From positions 1 to 37,093 of the forward strand of contig CANFBG010000007.1 of NCBI GenBank assembly GCA_947444785.1: a stretch of 37,093 bases of DNA. The letters are read 5' to 3'. The notes below the pieces were generated by a model, which saw only the letters and a list, made by a program, of their open reading frames with translations, searched no databases and had not been told where the DNA came from. Below, piece by piece: positions 23,736 through 33,089 of this stretch. Made by a program: the position numbers and the translations under genes. This stretch comes from Microbacteriaceae bacterium. Lineage in GTDB: Bacteria; Actinomycetota; Actinomycetes; Actinomycetales; Microbacteriaceae. Position 1 is the first letter of the stretch. The number at the start of each line of letters is the position of its first letter.

Positions 23736-23741
23736 ATATTA
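23736..23741 (-). promoter_or_regulatory. -10 box of the tRNA-Pro gene
   Basis: TAATAT on the minus strand, about 30 bases before the tRNA 5' end. The -35 region (about 23759-23764) reads CATTGG or, shifted by one, TCATTG; neither is close to consensus. Confidence 0.45.
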
Positions 23742-23876
23742 GCCGCTCTCGGAGAGCCCCAATGACACTATTGGCGCATCCGTCGAAATCTTCTCGATTT
23801 CCGCTCAATCGGGGCTGATGAACGGATTGCGGTCTCCACTAGTTTGGGGAAATCCGAATCGTCGAGAGGATTGCCC

Positions 23877-25289
23877 GTGTCCAGCCTGCTCAGCCGCCTC
23901 CAGCGCGAACATGCCCCCACTCTGACGCACGAGCAATCGATCGCCCTCGGCAGGGCCGCACGAAAGCGCACTCCGCGTTCCTCGCATGCGACGCTGTCAC
24001 TCGGTGAGCCCAGCCAGCGTGATCCCTTGGCGATCCTGGCGGAGCAGAATTCCAACCGACTGCCGGACCTGATACCTCTTCGCATGGGCCGGATGGTCGA
24101 GAGCCCCTTCGCGTTCTATCGCGGCACGGCCGCCATCATGGCCAGAGACCTCGCCCACGGCCCCGTGACGGGCATAGAGGTCGCGACCTGCGGAGACGCC
24201 CACATCTCGAACTTCGGCCTCTACGCCTCCCCGCATCGCACGATGGTCTTCGACCTGAACGACTTCGACGAGGCGGCAATGGGTCCCTGGGAGTGGGACG
24301 TCAAGCGCATGGTCGCCAGCGTCATCATCGGGGGCCGAGATATGGGGTTCACGGAGGGCGAGTGCCGAAAGGCGGGACTCGCCGCAGCCAAGGCCTATCG
24401 CAAGCGGCTCGGCGACATGATGAGCCTGACCGCCATCGACCGGTATTACTACCGCGTCGAGACAGACGAGCCAACGCCTGACTTCACGGAGGTCGAGCAG
24501 CGTGCCATAGACAAGGCACGCCGCAAGGCCATGAACAGAACCTCCCAGAGCTTCGTGGACAAGGTCACCACGCTTGGCGAAGACGGGATGCGACGGGTGA
24601 TCGAGAACCCGCCGGTGCTCACCCATATCCCCGAAGAGAGCGAGCGCGAGGTCGAGCGATTCTTCGAGGAGTACCGGGGCACTGTCAGCGAGGACATCTC
24701 CGAGCTGCTCTCGCATTTCTCGTTGACGGATGTCGCGCGCCGGGTCGTCGGCGTCGGCAGCGTCGGCACGCGCTGCTTCATCCTGATCCTGACGGGCCCC
24801 AAACAGGAGTCGCTCGTACTTCAGGTGAAGGAGGCTCCCGCGTCGGTCGTCAACACCCACGGCGGCATCGCATCGGAGCTCGCCTCCCGAAGACCGCACG
24901 AGGGCACGGACTCGCACCAGGGCCACCGGGTGGTCGCCAACCAGCGCATCCTGCAGGCGGTGTCCGACCCGTTCCTCGGCTACCTGCATATGAACGGCCG
25001 CGACTACTACGTCCGCCAGTTTCGAGACATGAAGGGCTCGATCGACTTCGAGAAGCTCGACAGGCCCGGATTCACCACGTACGCCAAGGCCTGCGCCGGA
25101 CTCCTGGCCCGAGCGCACTCCCAGAGCCTGAACTCGCCGATGATCCTCGGCTATCTCGGCAAGAGCCGCGCCTTCGATCGCGCGGTCGTCGACTGGTCGG
25201 TCACCTATGCCGATCAGGCCCTGGCCGACTTCCATGCCCTGAAGAAGGCCGTTGACGACGGAAACGTCGAAGCCCTGACCGGGGTGTGA
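23877..25289 (+). CDS. DUF2252 family protein
   Basis: 470 aa from GTG 23877, with AGAGGA six bases upstream; a TTG at 23844 in the same frame lacks a good ribosome binding site. The protein matches DUF2252: LRMGRMVESPFAFYRGTAAI, then GDAHISNFG (106-114), VFDLNDFDEA and WEWDVKRM. The GDxHxxN followed by an acidic DxxDFD stretch resembles the catalytic loop of aminoglycoside-phosphotransferase-like kinases, so an ATP-dependent kinase fold is plausible, but no substrate is known. The C-terminal half contains KGSIDFEKLD and a helical ARAHSQS region. It stands alone, convergent with der. Confidence 0.85.
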   Translation: MSSLLSRLQREHAPTLTHEQSIALGRAARKRTPRSSHATLSLGEPSQRDPLAILAEQNSNRLPDLIPLRMGRMVESPFAFYRGTAAIMARDLAHGPVTGIEVATCGDAHISNFGLYASPHRTMVFDLNDFDEAAMGPWEWDVKRMVASVIIGGRDMGFTEGECRKAGLAAAKAYRKRLGDMMSLTAIDRYYYRVETDEPTPDFTEVEQRAIDKARRKAMNRTSQSFVDKVTTLGEDGMRRVIENPPVLTHIPEESEREVERFFEEYRGTVSEDISELLSHFSLTDVARRVVGVGSVGTRCFILILTGPKQESLVLQVKEAPASVVNTHGGIASELASRRPHEGTDSHQGHRVVANQRILQAVSDPFLGYLHMNGRDYYVRQFRDMKGSIDFEKLDRPGFTTYAKACAGLLARAHSQSLNSPMILGYLGKSRAFDRAVVDWSVTYADQALADFHALKKAVDDGNVEALTGV

Positions 25290-25313
25290 TGTCACACGCC
25301 GATCAGGGCTTCG
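25268..25313. terminator. Hairpin overlapping the end of the DUF2252 gene
   Basis: Arms CGAAGCCCTGA (25268-25278) and TCAGGGCTTCG (25303-25313) enclose a smaller palindrome GTGTGA-TG-TCACAC that includes the stop codon. It lies between the convergent DUF2252 and der genes and may act in both directions. On the plus strand the tail is TTCGATTC, only moderately T-rich. Confidence 0.6.
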
Positions 25314-25324
25314 ATTCAGATCCA

Positions 25325-25342
25325 GTTCTAGGAAGCTAGAAC
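25325..25342. terminator. Small hairpin just beyond the der stop codon
   Basis: GTTCTAG (25325-25331), GAAG loop, CTAGAAC (25336-25342). It is directly next to the minus-strand stop at 25343-25345. It is AT-rich and short, so its strength as a terminator is doubtful. Confidence 0.4.
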
Positions 25343-26899
25343 CTAGACGCGCTTGCGCTTCTCGCGCACGCGCATGTTGACCAGCACGGGCGAGCCGTCG
25401 AAGCCGAAGACCTCGCGGAGGCGGCGCTGGATGTACCGGCGGTAGCCCGGGTCGAGGAACCCGGTCGTGAACAGCACGAAGGTCGGCGGGCGGGTCGAGG
25501 CCTGCGTGCCGAACAGGATGCGCGGCTGCTTGCCACCGCGCAGGGGGTGCGGATGCGCCGCGGTGAGCTCGGCGAGGAACGCGTTGAACTTACCGGTGGG
25601 AACGCGGGTGTCCCAGGACTTCAGGGCGAGCTCGAGGGCCGGAACCAGCTTCTCGAGGTGACGGCCGGTCTTGGCCGACATGTTCACGCGCGGGGCCCAG
25701 GCCACGTGGGCCAGGTCCTGCTCGATTTCGCGCTCGAGGTAGCGACGGCGGTCGTCGTCCATCAGGTCCCACTTGTTGAAGGCAAGAACGAGGGCGCGAC
25801 CGGATTCGAGTACCAGGTCGATGATGCGAACATCCTGCTCGCTGATCGTGTCGGCGACGTCGAGCATGACGACGGCGACCTCGGCCTTCTCCAGCGCGGC
25901 GCTCGTGCGGAGCGACGCGTAGAAGTCCGCGCCCTGGGCGAGGTGCACGCGGCGCCGGATTCCGGCGGTGTCGACGAAGCGCCAGATCTTGCCGGCGATC
26001 TCGACCTGCTCGTCTACCGGGTCGCGCGTGGTGCCGGCGAGCTCGTTGACGACAACGCGCTCTTCCCCTGCGGCACGGTTCAGCAGGCTGGACTTGCCGA
26101 CGTTCGGGCGGCCGAGGATGGCGACGCGACGCGGGCCGCCGATCTCCTGCTTGGCGACGGCGGAGACCTCGGGGAGGTCCTTCAGGATGATGTCGAGGAG
26201 GTCGGCAACGCCGCGGCCGTGAAGGGCCGAGACGGGGTAGGGCTCGCCGAGGCCGAGCGCCCACAGGCTGGCCGCGTTCGGCTCCTGGCGGGCGTCGTCG
26301 ACCTTGTTGGCCGCCAAGTACACGGGCTTCTTGGCGCGGCGCAGCATCTTGACGACGTGCTCGTCGGTCGAGGTCGGCCCGACGTTGGCGTCGACGACGA
26401 AGAGAACGGCGTCGGCCAGGTCGATCGCGATCTCGGCCTGGGCCGCGACCGAGGCGTTGATGCCCTTGGCGTCGGGCTCCCAGCCGCCGGTGTCGACGAT
26501 GGTGAAGAAGCGGTCAGCCCACTCGGCCTTGTACGAGACGCGGTCGCGGGTAACACCGGGGGTGTCCTCGACGACGGCCTCACGGCGGCCGAGGATGCGG
26601 TTCACGAGCGCGGACTTGCCCACGTTCGGCCGCCCCACGATCGCGAGCACGGGCAGTGCCGGCAGGTAGGTGATGGCGTCGGGGTCTTCGGTTGCGAGCT
26701 CGAGGATCTCGAGGTCCTCGTCGCCGAGGTCGTAGTCGGCGAGTCCTGCGCGAAGCGTCGCTGCGCGGGCGGCGGCGAGCTCCTCGTCGAGGTTGTCTAG
26801 CCGGTTTACCAGCTCCGGGTCGAAGTCCGGGAAGTCTGCGTTGGACTCCGACGGGTCGTTCGGATGCGCTTGGTCAGAGGGGTGCGGCTGCTTAGCCAT
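25343..26899 (-). CDS. der: Ribosome biogenesis GTPase Der (EngA)
   Basis: 518 aa with two GTPase domains in tandem, the mark of Der, which acts in 50S subunit assembly. G1 of the first is GRPNVGKS (89-96), with DTPGVTRD and DTGG after it; the second repeats [30 protein letters not shown] and NKWD. A KH-like C-terminal domain ends in a basic KRKRV. The first 80 residues are an acidic extension, common in actinobacterial Der. ATG 26899 has GAGGA upstream and overlaps the end of cmk by eight bases; the longer frame to 26995 lies within cmk. It is last in the overlapping gene cluster. Confidence 0.96.
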   Translation of the reverse strand: MAKQPHPSDQAHPNDPSESNADFPDFDPELVNRLDNLDEELAAARAATLRAGLADYDLGDEDLEILELATEDPDAITYLPALPVLAIVGRPNVGKSALVNRILGRREAVVEDTPGVTRDRVSYKAEWADRFFTIVDTGGWEPDAKGINASVAAQAEIAIDLADAVLFVVDANVGPTSTDEHVVKMLRRAKKPVYLAANKVDDARQEPNAASLWALGLGEPYPVSALHGRGVADLLDIILKDLPEVSAVAKQEIGGPRRVAILGRPNVGKSSLLNRAAGEERVVVNELAGTTRDPVDEQVEIAGKIWRFVDTAGIRRRVHLAQGADFYASLRTSAALEKAEVAVVMLDVADTISEQDVRIIDLVLESGRALVLAFNKWDLMDDDRRRYLEREIEQDLAHVAWAPRVNMSAKTGRHLEKLVPALELALKSWDTRVPTGKFNAFLAELTAAHPHPLRGGKQPRILFGTQASTRPPTFVLFTTGFLDPGYRRYIQRRLREVFGFDGSPVLVNMRVREKRKRV

Positions 26900-27593
26900 G
26901 CGAGATCCTCGCTGTTTGATTGCGGACAACATCGACCACCGCGGTAACGGTCTCGTCGAAGTCGAGTTCGGTTGAATCGAGGGTGAGAACACCATCGGCG
27001 GCGTTCATGAAGTCGACGACTCGAGAGTCAGCCTGATCGCGCGACCGGAGCTGTTCACCTACGACGGCGGCAGAATGGTCGGAAAGTTCCTTGGAACGCC
27101 TTCCCATTCTAGCCTCTTCCGAGGCTGTCAGTAGAATGCGCACCTCGGCGTCGGGCGCGACGACCGTGGTGATGTCCCTGCCCTCGACCACGATGCCCGC
27201 TTTCTGCGTGCCGGCGATGAGGATGCGGAACAGGGCGGTCAGGCCCTGGCGCACCTCCGGCAGCTTCGCGATATGGCGAACGACATCGGTCACGCGGGGC
27301 TCCCGGATGGCCTCGGTCACGTCGGTCTCGCCTACCCGGACGAAGAAATGGTCGGGATCGGTGCCGATCGCGTAGGGGAAGTCATCGAGGCCGGCGACCG
27401 CATTCTCCGGATGCTCGAGGTCGATGCCGCGCTCCAGCAGGCTCCACGCGAAGGCACGGTAGGCGGCGCCCGTGTCGAGGTAGCCGAAGTCGAGCGCCCG
27501 GGCCGCGGCCCGACTCACGCTGGACTTGCCGCTGCCGGCAGGGCCGTCGATCGCGACGACGACGGGCGCAACCTTGTTGGCGGGGATACTCAT
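26892..27593 (-). CDS. cmk: Cytidylate kinase
   Basis: 233 aa. It phosphorylates CMP and dCMP with ATP. P-loop GPAGSGKSS at residues 17-25, then LDTGAAYRA (NMP-binding), [24 protein letters not shown] and the LID region [10 protein letters not shown]...RDQADS are typical. Its ATG overlaps the tyrA stop by four bases (ATGA), and its stop lies inside the start of der. The cmk-der pair is conserved in many actinobacteria. Here it lies in the same cluster as pyrG, so CTP-related functions sit at both ends. Confidence 0.96.
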   Translation of the reverse strand: MSIPANKVAPVVVAIDGPAGSGKSSVSRAAARALDFGYLDTGAAYRAFAWSLLERGIDLEHPENAVAGLDDFPYAIGTDPDHFFVRVGETDVTEAIREPRVTDVVRHIAKLPEVRQGLTALFRILIAGTQKAGIVVEGRDITTVVAPDAEVRILLTASEEARMGRRSKELSDHSAAVVGEQLRSRDQADSRVVDFMNAADGVLTLDSTELDFDETVTAVVDVVRNQTARISHG

Positions 27594-28684
27594 CCGGCAA
27601 TTCTCCAGCCACGGTCAGACAGTTCTTCGGTCAGGCGGGCCACGGCCTCGGGCAGCACCGAGATCTCGGCGAGGCCGATCTGGGCGCCCGGCGAGTGCTC
27701 GAGGCGCAGGTCCTCGAGGTTTACCCCGGTCTCGCCGATCTCCGCGAAGAGTCGGGCGAGCTCCCCCGGGCGGTCCTCGACCATGACGATCAGCTGCGCG
27801 TAGCGGCGATCGAGGCCGTGCTTGCCGGGAAGGCGCGCGACGCCCGCGTTGCCGCCCTCGAGCTCCTCATTGACGTTGCGGCGGCTCCGGCCGGCCTCCG
27901 GATGCTCGAGAGCATCGATGAAGCGGTCGAGGTCGTCACGATAGGCACGAAGAATCGCGGCCACGGGGGCGGCATTGGCTGCGAGGATCTGCACCCACAG
28001 CTCGGGGTCGCTCGCGGCGACGCGGGTGACATCGCGCAGGCCCTGGCCCGCGAGATTCAGGGAGGCCTCGGGGGCGCCGATCAGGCGACGGGCCATCAGG
28101 CTCGAAACGACCTGCGGCACGTGCGACACGAGGGCGACGCCGGCGTCGTGCTCCTCGGGCGTCATCTCGATGAGCGTGGCGCCCAGGTCGAGAATCAGGT
28201 CGTCCAGCACGCTGGCGCGCTGGTATGAGACTCCCCCGTGGTCCGCCACGACCCAGGGGCGGCCCAGGAACAGGTCGGCCCGGCCCGAGAGTGGTCCGCC
28301 GCGTTCCCGGCCGGCCATCGGATGCGAGCCCAGGTAGCGGGAGACGTCGGCGCCCACGGCGCGCAGTTCCTCCAGCGGGGCGACCTTGACGCTGGCGACG
28401 TCGGTGACGACGGCATCCGGGTAGGCGGCGAGCTCGTCGGCGACGATGCGTGCGGTGACGTCGGGCGGAACGCACACGACGATCAAGCGGGGCGCATCCG
28501 GGGTCAGAGCAGACGTGGATGCCGCGCGACCCGCGCCATAGTCGATCGCGATCGCCAGATTCGTGGGCGACGCGTCGGCGAGGATCACGTCGACCCCGCG
28601 AGCGCTGAGGCCCAAGCCGATACTGGTGCCCAGCAGGCCGACGCCGACGATGCGGACCTGGCCGGTCAGCCTGGATTCAACCAC
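27590..28684 (-). CDS. tyrA: Prephenate dehydrogenase with ACT domain
   Basis: 364 aa. It oxidises prephenate to 4-hydroxyphenylpyruvate in tyrosine synthesis. The N-terminal NAD(P) fold has [11 protein letters not shown] (GxGxxG at 14-19). The catalytic region is [13 protein letters not shown] and a helical domain with [12 protein letters not shown]-terminal ACT domain ([19 protein letters not shown]... onward) suggests feedback control by tyrosine. The start chosen is GTG 28684, giving [14 protein letters not shown], which fits the family and overlaps the rluB stop by eight bases. The ATG at 28753 would extend the protein 23 residues into rluB and is unlikely. Confidence 0.9.
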   Translation of the reverse strand: MVESRLTGQVRIVGVGLLGTSIGLGLSARGVDVILADASPTNLAIAIDYGAGRAASTSALTPDAPRLIVVCVPPDVTARIVADELAAYPDAVVTDVASVKVAPLEELRAVGADVSRYLGSHPMAGRERGGPLSGRADLFLGRPWVVADHGGVSYQRASVLDDLILDLGATLIEMTPEEHDAGVALVSHVPQVVSSLMARRLIGAPEASLNLAGQGLRDVTRVAASDPELWVQILAANAAPVAAILRAYRDDLDRFIDALEHPEAGRSRRNVNEELEGGNAGVARLPGKHGLDRRYAQLIVMVEDRPGELARLFAEIGETGVNLEDLRLEHSPGAQIGLAEISVLPEAVARLTEELSDRGWRIAG

Positions 28685-29621
28685 GGGCGTCGCTCTGACC
28701 GGCTGCCCCGGCGGCGCGCTCGGAATCAGCCTTCTCTCGGGCCTTGCTTGCACGCGACAGCGTCAGCAGCTGGCCGAGCTCGTCCTTGGTGAGGTCGCGC
28801 ATGGTGCCGATCCGCTGCGAGCCGAGCATGATGGGGCCGAACGAGCGGCGCACGAGGTCGACGACCGGATGCCCGACCTCCTTCAGCATGCGACGCACGA
28901 TGCGGTTGCGCCCGGAGTGCAGCGTGACCTCGACGAGGCTGAAGTTGCCGCCGCCTTGATTCTCGAGCAGGCGGGCCTTGTCGGCGGCGATGAAGCCGTC
29001 TTCGAGGTCGACACCCGTGGTCAGCGCCGCAATGGTCTGCGGTGTGACGCGGCCGTGCACCTTGGCGATGTAGGTCTTCATCACGCCGAACGACGGATGC
29101 GCCAACACGTGCGCGAGGTCGCCGTCGTTGGTGAGAATCAAAAGTCCCGAGGTCTCGGAGTCGAGCCGGCCCACATTGAAGAGGCGCTCCTCGAACTGGT
29201 TCGTGAACTCGCGGAGGTCGGGGCGGCCGTGCTCGTCCATGAGGGAGGAGACGACGCCGACGGGCTTGTTCAGCACGATGTAGATGCGGGTGGTGTCGAG
29301 CTGCACTGCGACGTTGTCGACGGCGATCTCATCGTTGTCGGGGTCGACGCGGCGGCCGAGCTCGCGAACAACCTCGCCGTTGACGCGCACTCGGCCCGAC
29401 GTGATCATGTCCTCTGAGGCGCGGCGGGACGCGACTCCCGCGGAGGCCATGACCTTCTGCAGGCGAACGCCCTCATGCAGCTGGGGCTGCGCATCCTTCT
29501 TGGAGAGGGCTGCCGCTTCTGCCGCGGCAGCAGCGTTGGCCTCCTCCTCGGTTTCGTACCCCTCGTCGGGCTCGTCCCATTCGTCTGCTTCGTCGCCGTA
29601 GGGGTTCTTAGAGTCGTTCAT
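28677..29621 (-). CDS. 23S rRNA pseudouridine synthase, RluB-like
   Basis: 314 aa, RsuA/RluB/E/F family. An acidic, Ala-rich N-terminal tail (about 1-45) precedes an S4 RNA-binding domain (VRLQKVMASAGVASRRASED...). The catalytic Asp is Asp154 in FNVGRLDSETSGLLILTNDGD. The segment NRIVRRMLKEVGHPV is typical of this family. The usual target in relatives is a helix of 23S rRNA near the peptidyl-transferase centre. ATG 29621 is preceded by GGAAGG and lies within the end of scpB (14-bp overlap). A place after scpAB is conserved across many Gram-positive bacteria. Confidence 0.9.
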   Translation of the reverse strand: MNDSKNPYGDEADEWDEPDEGYETEEEANAAAAAEAAALSKKDAQPQLHEGVRLQKVMASAGVASRRASEDMITSGRVRVNGEVVRELGRRVDPDNDEIAVDNVAVQLDTTRIYIVLNKPVGVVSSLMDEHGRPDLREFTNQFEERLFNVGRLDSETSGLLILTNDGDLAHVLAHPSFGVMKTYIAKVHGRVTPQTIAALTTGVDLEDGFIAADKARLLENQGGGNFSLVEVTLHSGRNRIVRRMLKEVGHPVVDLVRRSFGPIMLGSQRIGTMRDLTKDELGQLLTLSRASKAREKADSERAAGAAGQSDARG

Positions 29622-30243
29622 CAAAGCCTTCCGCGCCGTCTGCGAGCAGCGGCGAGATCTTGGGTAATTCATCGAGCGAATTCAGGCCGAGCTGCTGGAG
29701 TACCAGCTCGGTTGTGCCGTACAGGATCGCATGGGTCTCGGCATCGGTCGAGACCTCGGTGATCAGTCCGCGGCCGAGCAGTGTTCGAACGACCGAGTCG
29801 ACGTTCACGGCACGGATGGAGGCGACCTGGCCGCGGCTGATCGGCTGCTTGTACGCGATGACCGCCAGAGTCTCCAATGCCGCCTGTGACAGTCTGGACG
29901 GGTTCTGCGTCGTCACGAAATCGACGACGACGTGGTCGTACTCCGCGCGAACGTAGATTCGCCAGCCTCCGCCGACCTCGCGCAGTTCGAAGCCGCGGCG
30001 AACGCTCGCCACGCCATCCGTGGTTGCCGCGGTTCCGTCGTAGTCCTCGACGAGTCGACGGATGGCCTGGCGAACGACGGCGACCGGTTTGGAGATGGCC
30101 GCTGCGAGTGACACCAGGCTCTGCGGTTCGTCGGCCACCATCAGGATCGCCTCGAGTGCCCGGTCGATGTCGACGATGCGGGCGAGGCCCTCGAGCTCCT
30201 CCTGCACGTTCTCGCCTTGTGGGTCCACAGGATCAATTGTCAT
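29608..30243 (-). CDS. scpB: Segregation and condensation protein B
   Basis: 211 aa. ScpB forms the SMC-ScpAB condensin with ScpA and the SMC protein and is made of two winged-helix domains. The conserved core LSQAALETLAVIAYKQPISRGQV...IRAVNVDSVVRTLLGRGLI is present, as is ILYGTTELVLQQLGL near the end. ATG 30243 overlaps scpA by 11 bases; the open frame upstream of it lies within scpA. The length is near the family norm. Confidence 0.95.
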   Translation of the reverse strand: MTIDPVDPQGENVQEELEGLARIVDIDRALEAILMVADEPQSLVSLAAAISKPVAVVRQAIRRLVEDYDGTAATTDGVASVRRGFELREVGGGWRIYVRAEYDHVVVDFVTTQNPSRLSQAALETLAVIAYKQPISRGQVASIRAVNVDSVVRTLLGRGLITEVSTDAETHAILYGTTELVLQQLGLNSLDELPKISPLLADGAEGFDERL

Positions 30244-31063
30244 AGTCGGCTCCCAGGCTCGCCAAGTTCTCTTCATTCCAGTCTTCTGCGACCCAGCTCA
30301 GCGTGAGCTCGCCCAGGGGTTCGACCTGGTCGAACGACAGGGAGGCATTGCGGTACAGCTCAAGGATCGCGAGGAAGCGCGCCACGACGACGCCCTTCTC
30401 AGCGATGCCGACGATCAGCTCGCGGAAGGTCATTCTTCCCCGCGCCCGAAGAAGGGTGACGACCGCGGCGGCCTGTTCCCGGATGCTCACCACCGGCGCA
30501 TGCAGATGCTCCAGCCCCACGGTGGGCAGCTCGCGCGGGGTCATGGCCAGGGCCGCGAGGGCGGCGAAGTCGTCGGCGCTGAGCGTCCAGACGAGCTCCG
30601 GGGTGCGCTGGCGGTACTTCTCCTCCATGCGCACCTGGCGAACGTGCCGGCCGGCCTCGGCCTCGAGCGACGCCCCGAAGAAGAGCGCCACCTCCTTGAA
30701 GGCGCGGTACTGCAGCAGCCGGGCGAACAGCAGGTCGCGGGCCTCGAGCAGGGCCACGTCCTCGCTGTCGACAAGCTCGCCCTGCGGGAGCAGGCTGACG
30801 ATCTTCATGTCGAGCAGGGTCGCCGCCACGACGAGGAACTGCGACGCCCGGTCGAGTTCGTCGACGGAGTTCAGGCCACGCAGGTAGGAGATGAACTCGT
30901 CGGTGACGCGGCTGAGGGCGATCTCGGTGATGTCGAGTTCGTGCTTGGAGATCAGGGAGAGCAGCAGGTCGAATGGCCCATGGAAGTTGCTGAGGTTCAG
31001 CTCGAACCCCGGGGTGCTCTCTCCTTGAACGTCAGAGAGCTCCGGGCTAGGCGACCGCGCCAC
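30233..31063 (-). CDS. scpA: Segregation and condensation protein A
   Basis: 276 aa kleisin subunit of the SMC condensin complex. The N-terminal FHGPFDLLLSLISKHELDI signature, then VTDEFISYL, FLVVAATLLDMKIVSLLP and the C-terminal winged helix (FRELIVGIAEKGVVVARFLAILELYR) are characteristic. It starts at GTG 31063, overlapping the end of parA by 17 bases. With scpB it gives the operon its chromosome-organising role. Confidence 0.95.
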   Translation of the reverse strand: MARSPSPELSDVQGESTPGFELNLSNFHGPFDLLLSLISKHELDITEIALSRVTDEFISYLRGLNSVDELDRASQFLVVAATLLDMKIVSLLPQGELVDSEDVALLEARDLLFARLLQYRAFKEVALFFGASLEAEAGRHVRQVRMEEKYRQRTPELVWTLSADDFAALAALAMTPRELPTVGLEHLHAPVVSIREQAAAVVTLLRARGRMTFRELIVGIAEKGVVVARFLAILELYRNASLSFDQVEPLGELTLSWVAEDWNEENLASLGADYDN

Positions 31064-31934
31064 GTGCGATCAGCTCTCGGGCAACCTGCTCGTAGGCCTT
31101 CGCGGCGGTGTGATCCGGCGCGAACTGCGACAGGGGCTGGCCCGCGACGGAGGCGTCGGGGAACTTGACCGTGCGGCCGATGACGGTCTCCAGCACGGCG
31201 TCGCCGAACGCATCGACGACGCGCTCGAGCACCTCTCGCGAGTGCAGCGTGCGGGAGTCGTACATGGTCGCGAGGATCGCATCCAGCTTGATCGCGGGGT
31301 TGAGGCGATCGCGGACCTTGTCGATGGTCTCGACCAGCAGGGCGACCCCGCGAAGGGCGAAGAACTCGCACTCGAGCGGAATGAGCACCCCGTGGCTTGC
31401 GGTCAGGGCGTTCACCGTGAGGAGGCCGAGCGACGGCTGGCAGTCGATCAGGACGACGTCGTAGTCGTCGGTGATCTTGCGCAGCACTCGGGCCAGGATC
31501 GTCTCCCGGGCGACCTCGTTGACGAGGTGCACCTCGGCGGCGGACAGGTCGATGTTGGCGGGGATGATGTCGAGCCCGGGAACGCTGGTCCTCTGGATGG
31601 CCTCGCGCGGGTCGCGGTTGGAGTTCAGCAGCAGGTCGTAGATCGTGAGGGTGTCGTGGGTCGGAACGCCGAGGCCGGCCGAGAGGGCGCCCTGCGGATC
31701 GAAGTCGATGACCAGGACGCGGCGGCCGTAGCCGGCGAGGGTCGCACCCAGATTGATGGTCGTCGTGGTCTTTCCCACGCCGCCCTTCTGGTTGCACAGC
31801 GAGATGATGCGCGCAGGCCCATGGCCCTTGAGCTTTGCGGGCACGGGAAAATCGGTAAGCGGTCGACCCGTGGGGCCCATCACAGGGGTCTCCATCCCGG
31901 CGAGCTCTCCCCCGGTGTTGTTCTTGGCCGTCAC
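31047..31934 (-). CDS. parA: ParA/Soj-family ATPase
   Basis: 295 aa. Deviant Walker A KGGVGKTTT begins at residue 50, followed by VIDFDPQGALSAGLG, VLIDCQPSLGLLTVNAL and a C-terminal PDASVAGQPLSQFAPDH segment typical of chromosomal ParA. The GTG at 31934 has GTGGAG about nine bases upstream; the open frame extends to 32018, but that part is poor. No ParB is adjacent, and no TGTTTCACGTGAAACA parS site is seen in this region. It is therefore the second, scpAB-linked ParA-like protein known in actinobacteria rather than the origin-proximal one. It binds DNA non-specifically and probably helps to place condensin or segregate the chromosome. Confidence 0.9.
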   Translation of the reverse strand: MTAKNNTGGELAGMETPVMGPTGRPLTDFPVPAKLKGHGPARIISLCNQKGGVGKTTTTINLGATLAGYGRRVLVIDFDPQGALSAGLGVPTHDTLTIYDLLLNSNRDPREAIQRTSVPGLDIIPANIDLSAAEVHLVNEVARETILARVLRKITDDYDVVLIDCQPSLGLLTVNALTASHGVLIPLECEFFALRGVALLVETIDKVRDRLNPAIKLDAILATMYDSRTLHSREVLERVVDAFGDAVLETVIGRTVKFPDASVAGQPLSQFAPDHTAAKAYEQVARELIARGAVA

Positions 31935-32074
31935 GTTCAATGCTCCACATCCTCCCGAATCAGGCAGTTCCGGGTGTTTCCACTGTACTGGCTTCACTCG
32001 GCCCCCACGGGAGGCCACACCCGAGCCAAACCGGGGGCTTGCGCTGCGGCCGGTCGCCTCGATGGCATCGAGCG

Positions 32075-33079
32075 TCAGCGCGCCCGCGGATGGGACGTGA
32101 CGTACATGTCGCGCAGGGTGTCGGCGGTGACGAGCGTATAGAGCTGCGTGGTCGTCACCGACGAGTGCCCGAGGAGCTCCTGCACGACCCTCACGTCGGC
32201 GCCCCCCTCGAGCAGATGGGTGGCGAAGGAGTGCCTGAAGGTGTGCGGGGATATGTGTGCCGAGAGCCCCGATCGCTTCGCCGCCGCCTGGATCACCAGC
32301 CAGGCACCCTGCCGGGACAGTCGCTGGCCACGCTGGCCGAGGAACAGTGCCGGTGTCGACAGCCCCCTCGCCGAGAACTGTGGACGCACCCGTACGAGAT
32401 ACGCATTCACGGCAGAGCGCGCATAGCTGCCCACAGGAACAATCCGCTGCTTGCTGCCCTTGCCGACGAGACGCACGACCTCCATGGAGTCGAGCACGTC
32501 GTCGACGTTCAGCCCGACGACCTCAGACACCCGGGCGCCCGTGGCGTAGAGCAACTCGAGCAGCGCACGGTCGCGGAGCGCCAGCGGGTCATCCCCCACG
32601 ACGCTGTCGATGAGCCGCTGCATCTCGGTGATGGTGATGGCCTTGGGCAGTCGGATGGCCAGCTTCGGCGGCTTCACATCCTTGGCCGCGTTCGACTCGA
32701 CCTCGCCCTCCTCGGCCAGGAATCGGTGAAATCCCCGCACCGACGACAGGATGCGCGCCACACTCGACGCGGCGAGGACGCCAGGAAGCGCCGCCCCTGT
32801 CGCCCGTGTCGCCCGTGTCGCCCCTGTCGCGTCTGCATCCGGGGCGACGCCCGCGCCGACGCCGGTCGCGGCGAGTGCCCGGAGGTCGTTCGTGAAGGCA
32901 CCGATCTCGAGCGCCGTGATCAGCCGGGCATCGGTCACCCCGCGCTCGGCAAGCCAGGTTGTGTAGCGGGCGAGGTCGCGACCGTAGGCGGCGAGCGTGT
33001 TCACCGACAGCCCGCGCTCGATCGTCAGGTGTCGCCGGTACCGGCTCACCGATTGCTCGATATTGAGCGCCGCGGTCAT
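32075..33079 (-). CDS. xerD: Tyrosine recombinase XerD
   Basis: 334 aa. It resolves chromosome dimers with XerC. The catalytic residues are all present: Arg183 (TGARVSEV), Lys207 (GKGSKQR), His279 and Arg282 (HTFRHSFATH), His305 (LLGHSS) and nucleophile Tyr314 (QLYT). The N-terminal core-binding domain is interrupted at about residues 71-102 by an Ala/Thr/Gly-rich insert made partly of a 9-bp DNA repeat. ATG 33079 is used; the frame open to 33262 lies within the NUDIX gene. It sits in the housekeeping cluster beside parA, as in other actinobacteria, so it is not a phage integrase. Confidence 0.93.
   Translation of the reverse strand: MTAALNIEQSVSRYRRHLTIERGLSVNTLAAYGRDLARYTTWLAERGVTDARLITALEIGAFTNDLRALAATGVGAGVAPDADATGATRATRATGAALPGVLAASSVARILSSVRGFHRFLAEEGEVESNAAKDVKPPKLAIRLPKAITITEMQRLIDSVVGDDPLALRDRALLELLYATGARVSEVVGLNVDDVLDSMEVVRLVGKGSKQRIVPVGSYARSAVNAYLVRVRPQFSARGLSTPALFLGQRGQRLSRQGAWLVIQAAAKRSGLSAHISPHTFRHSFATHLLEGGADVRVVQELLGHSSVTTTQLYTLVTADTLRDMYVTSHPRAR
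32793..32828 (-). repeat. Four tandem 9-bp repeats inside xerD
   Basis: On the plus strand: GCCCCTGTC, GCCCGTGTC, GCCCGTGTC, GCCCCTGTC. The unit is three codons, so copy changes keep the frame. It encodes the ATGATRATRATG part (about residues 84-95) of the XerD insert. Confidence 0.9.
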
Positions 33080-33089
33080 AGCGAGAAGC

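Noticed and set aside
31047-31934. ParA as evidence of an integrated plasmid
   Set aside because: No parB or replication gene is present, and linkage to scpAB is normal for actinobacterial chromosomes.
32075-33079. Tyrosine recombinase as the integrase of a mobile element
   Set aside because: It lies in a conserved housekeeping cluster beside parA-scpAB, has XerD motifs, and no attachment sites or phage genes are nearby.
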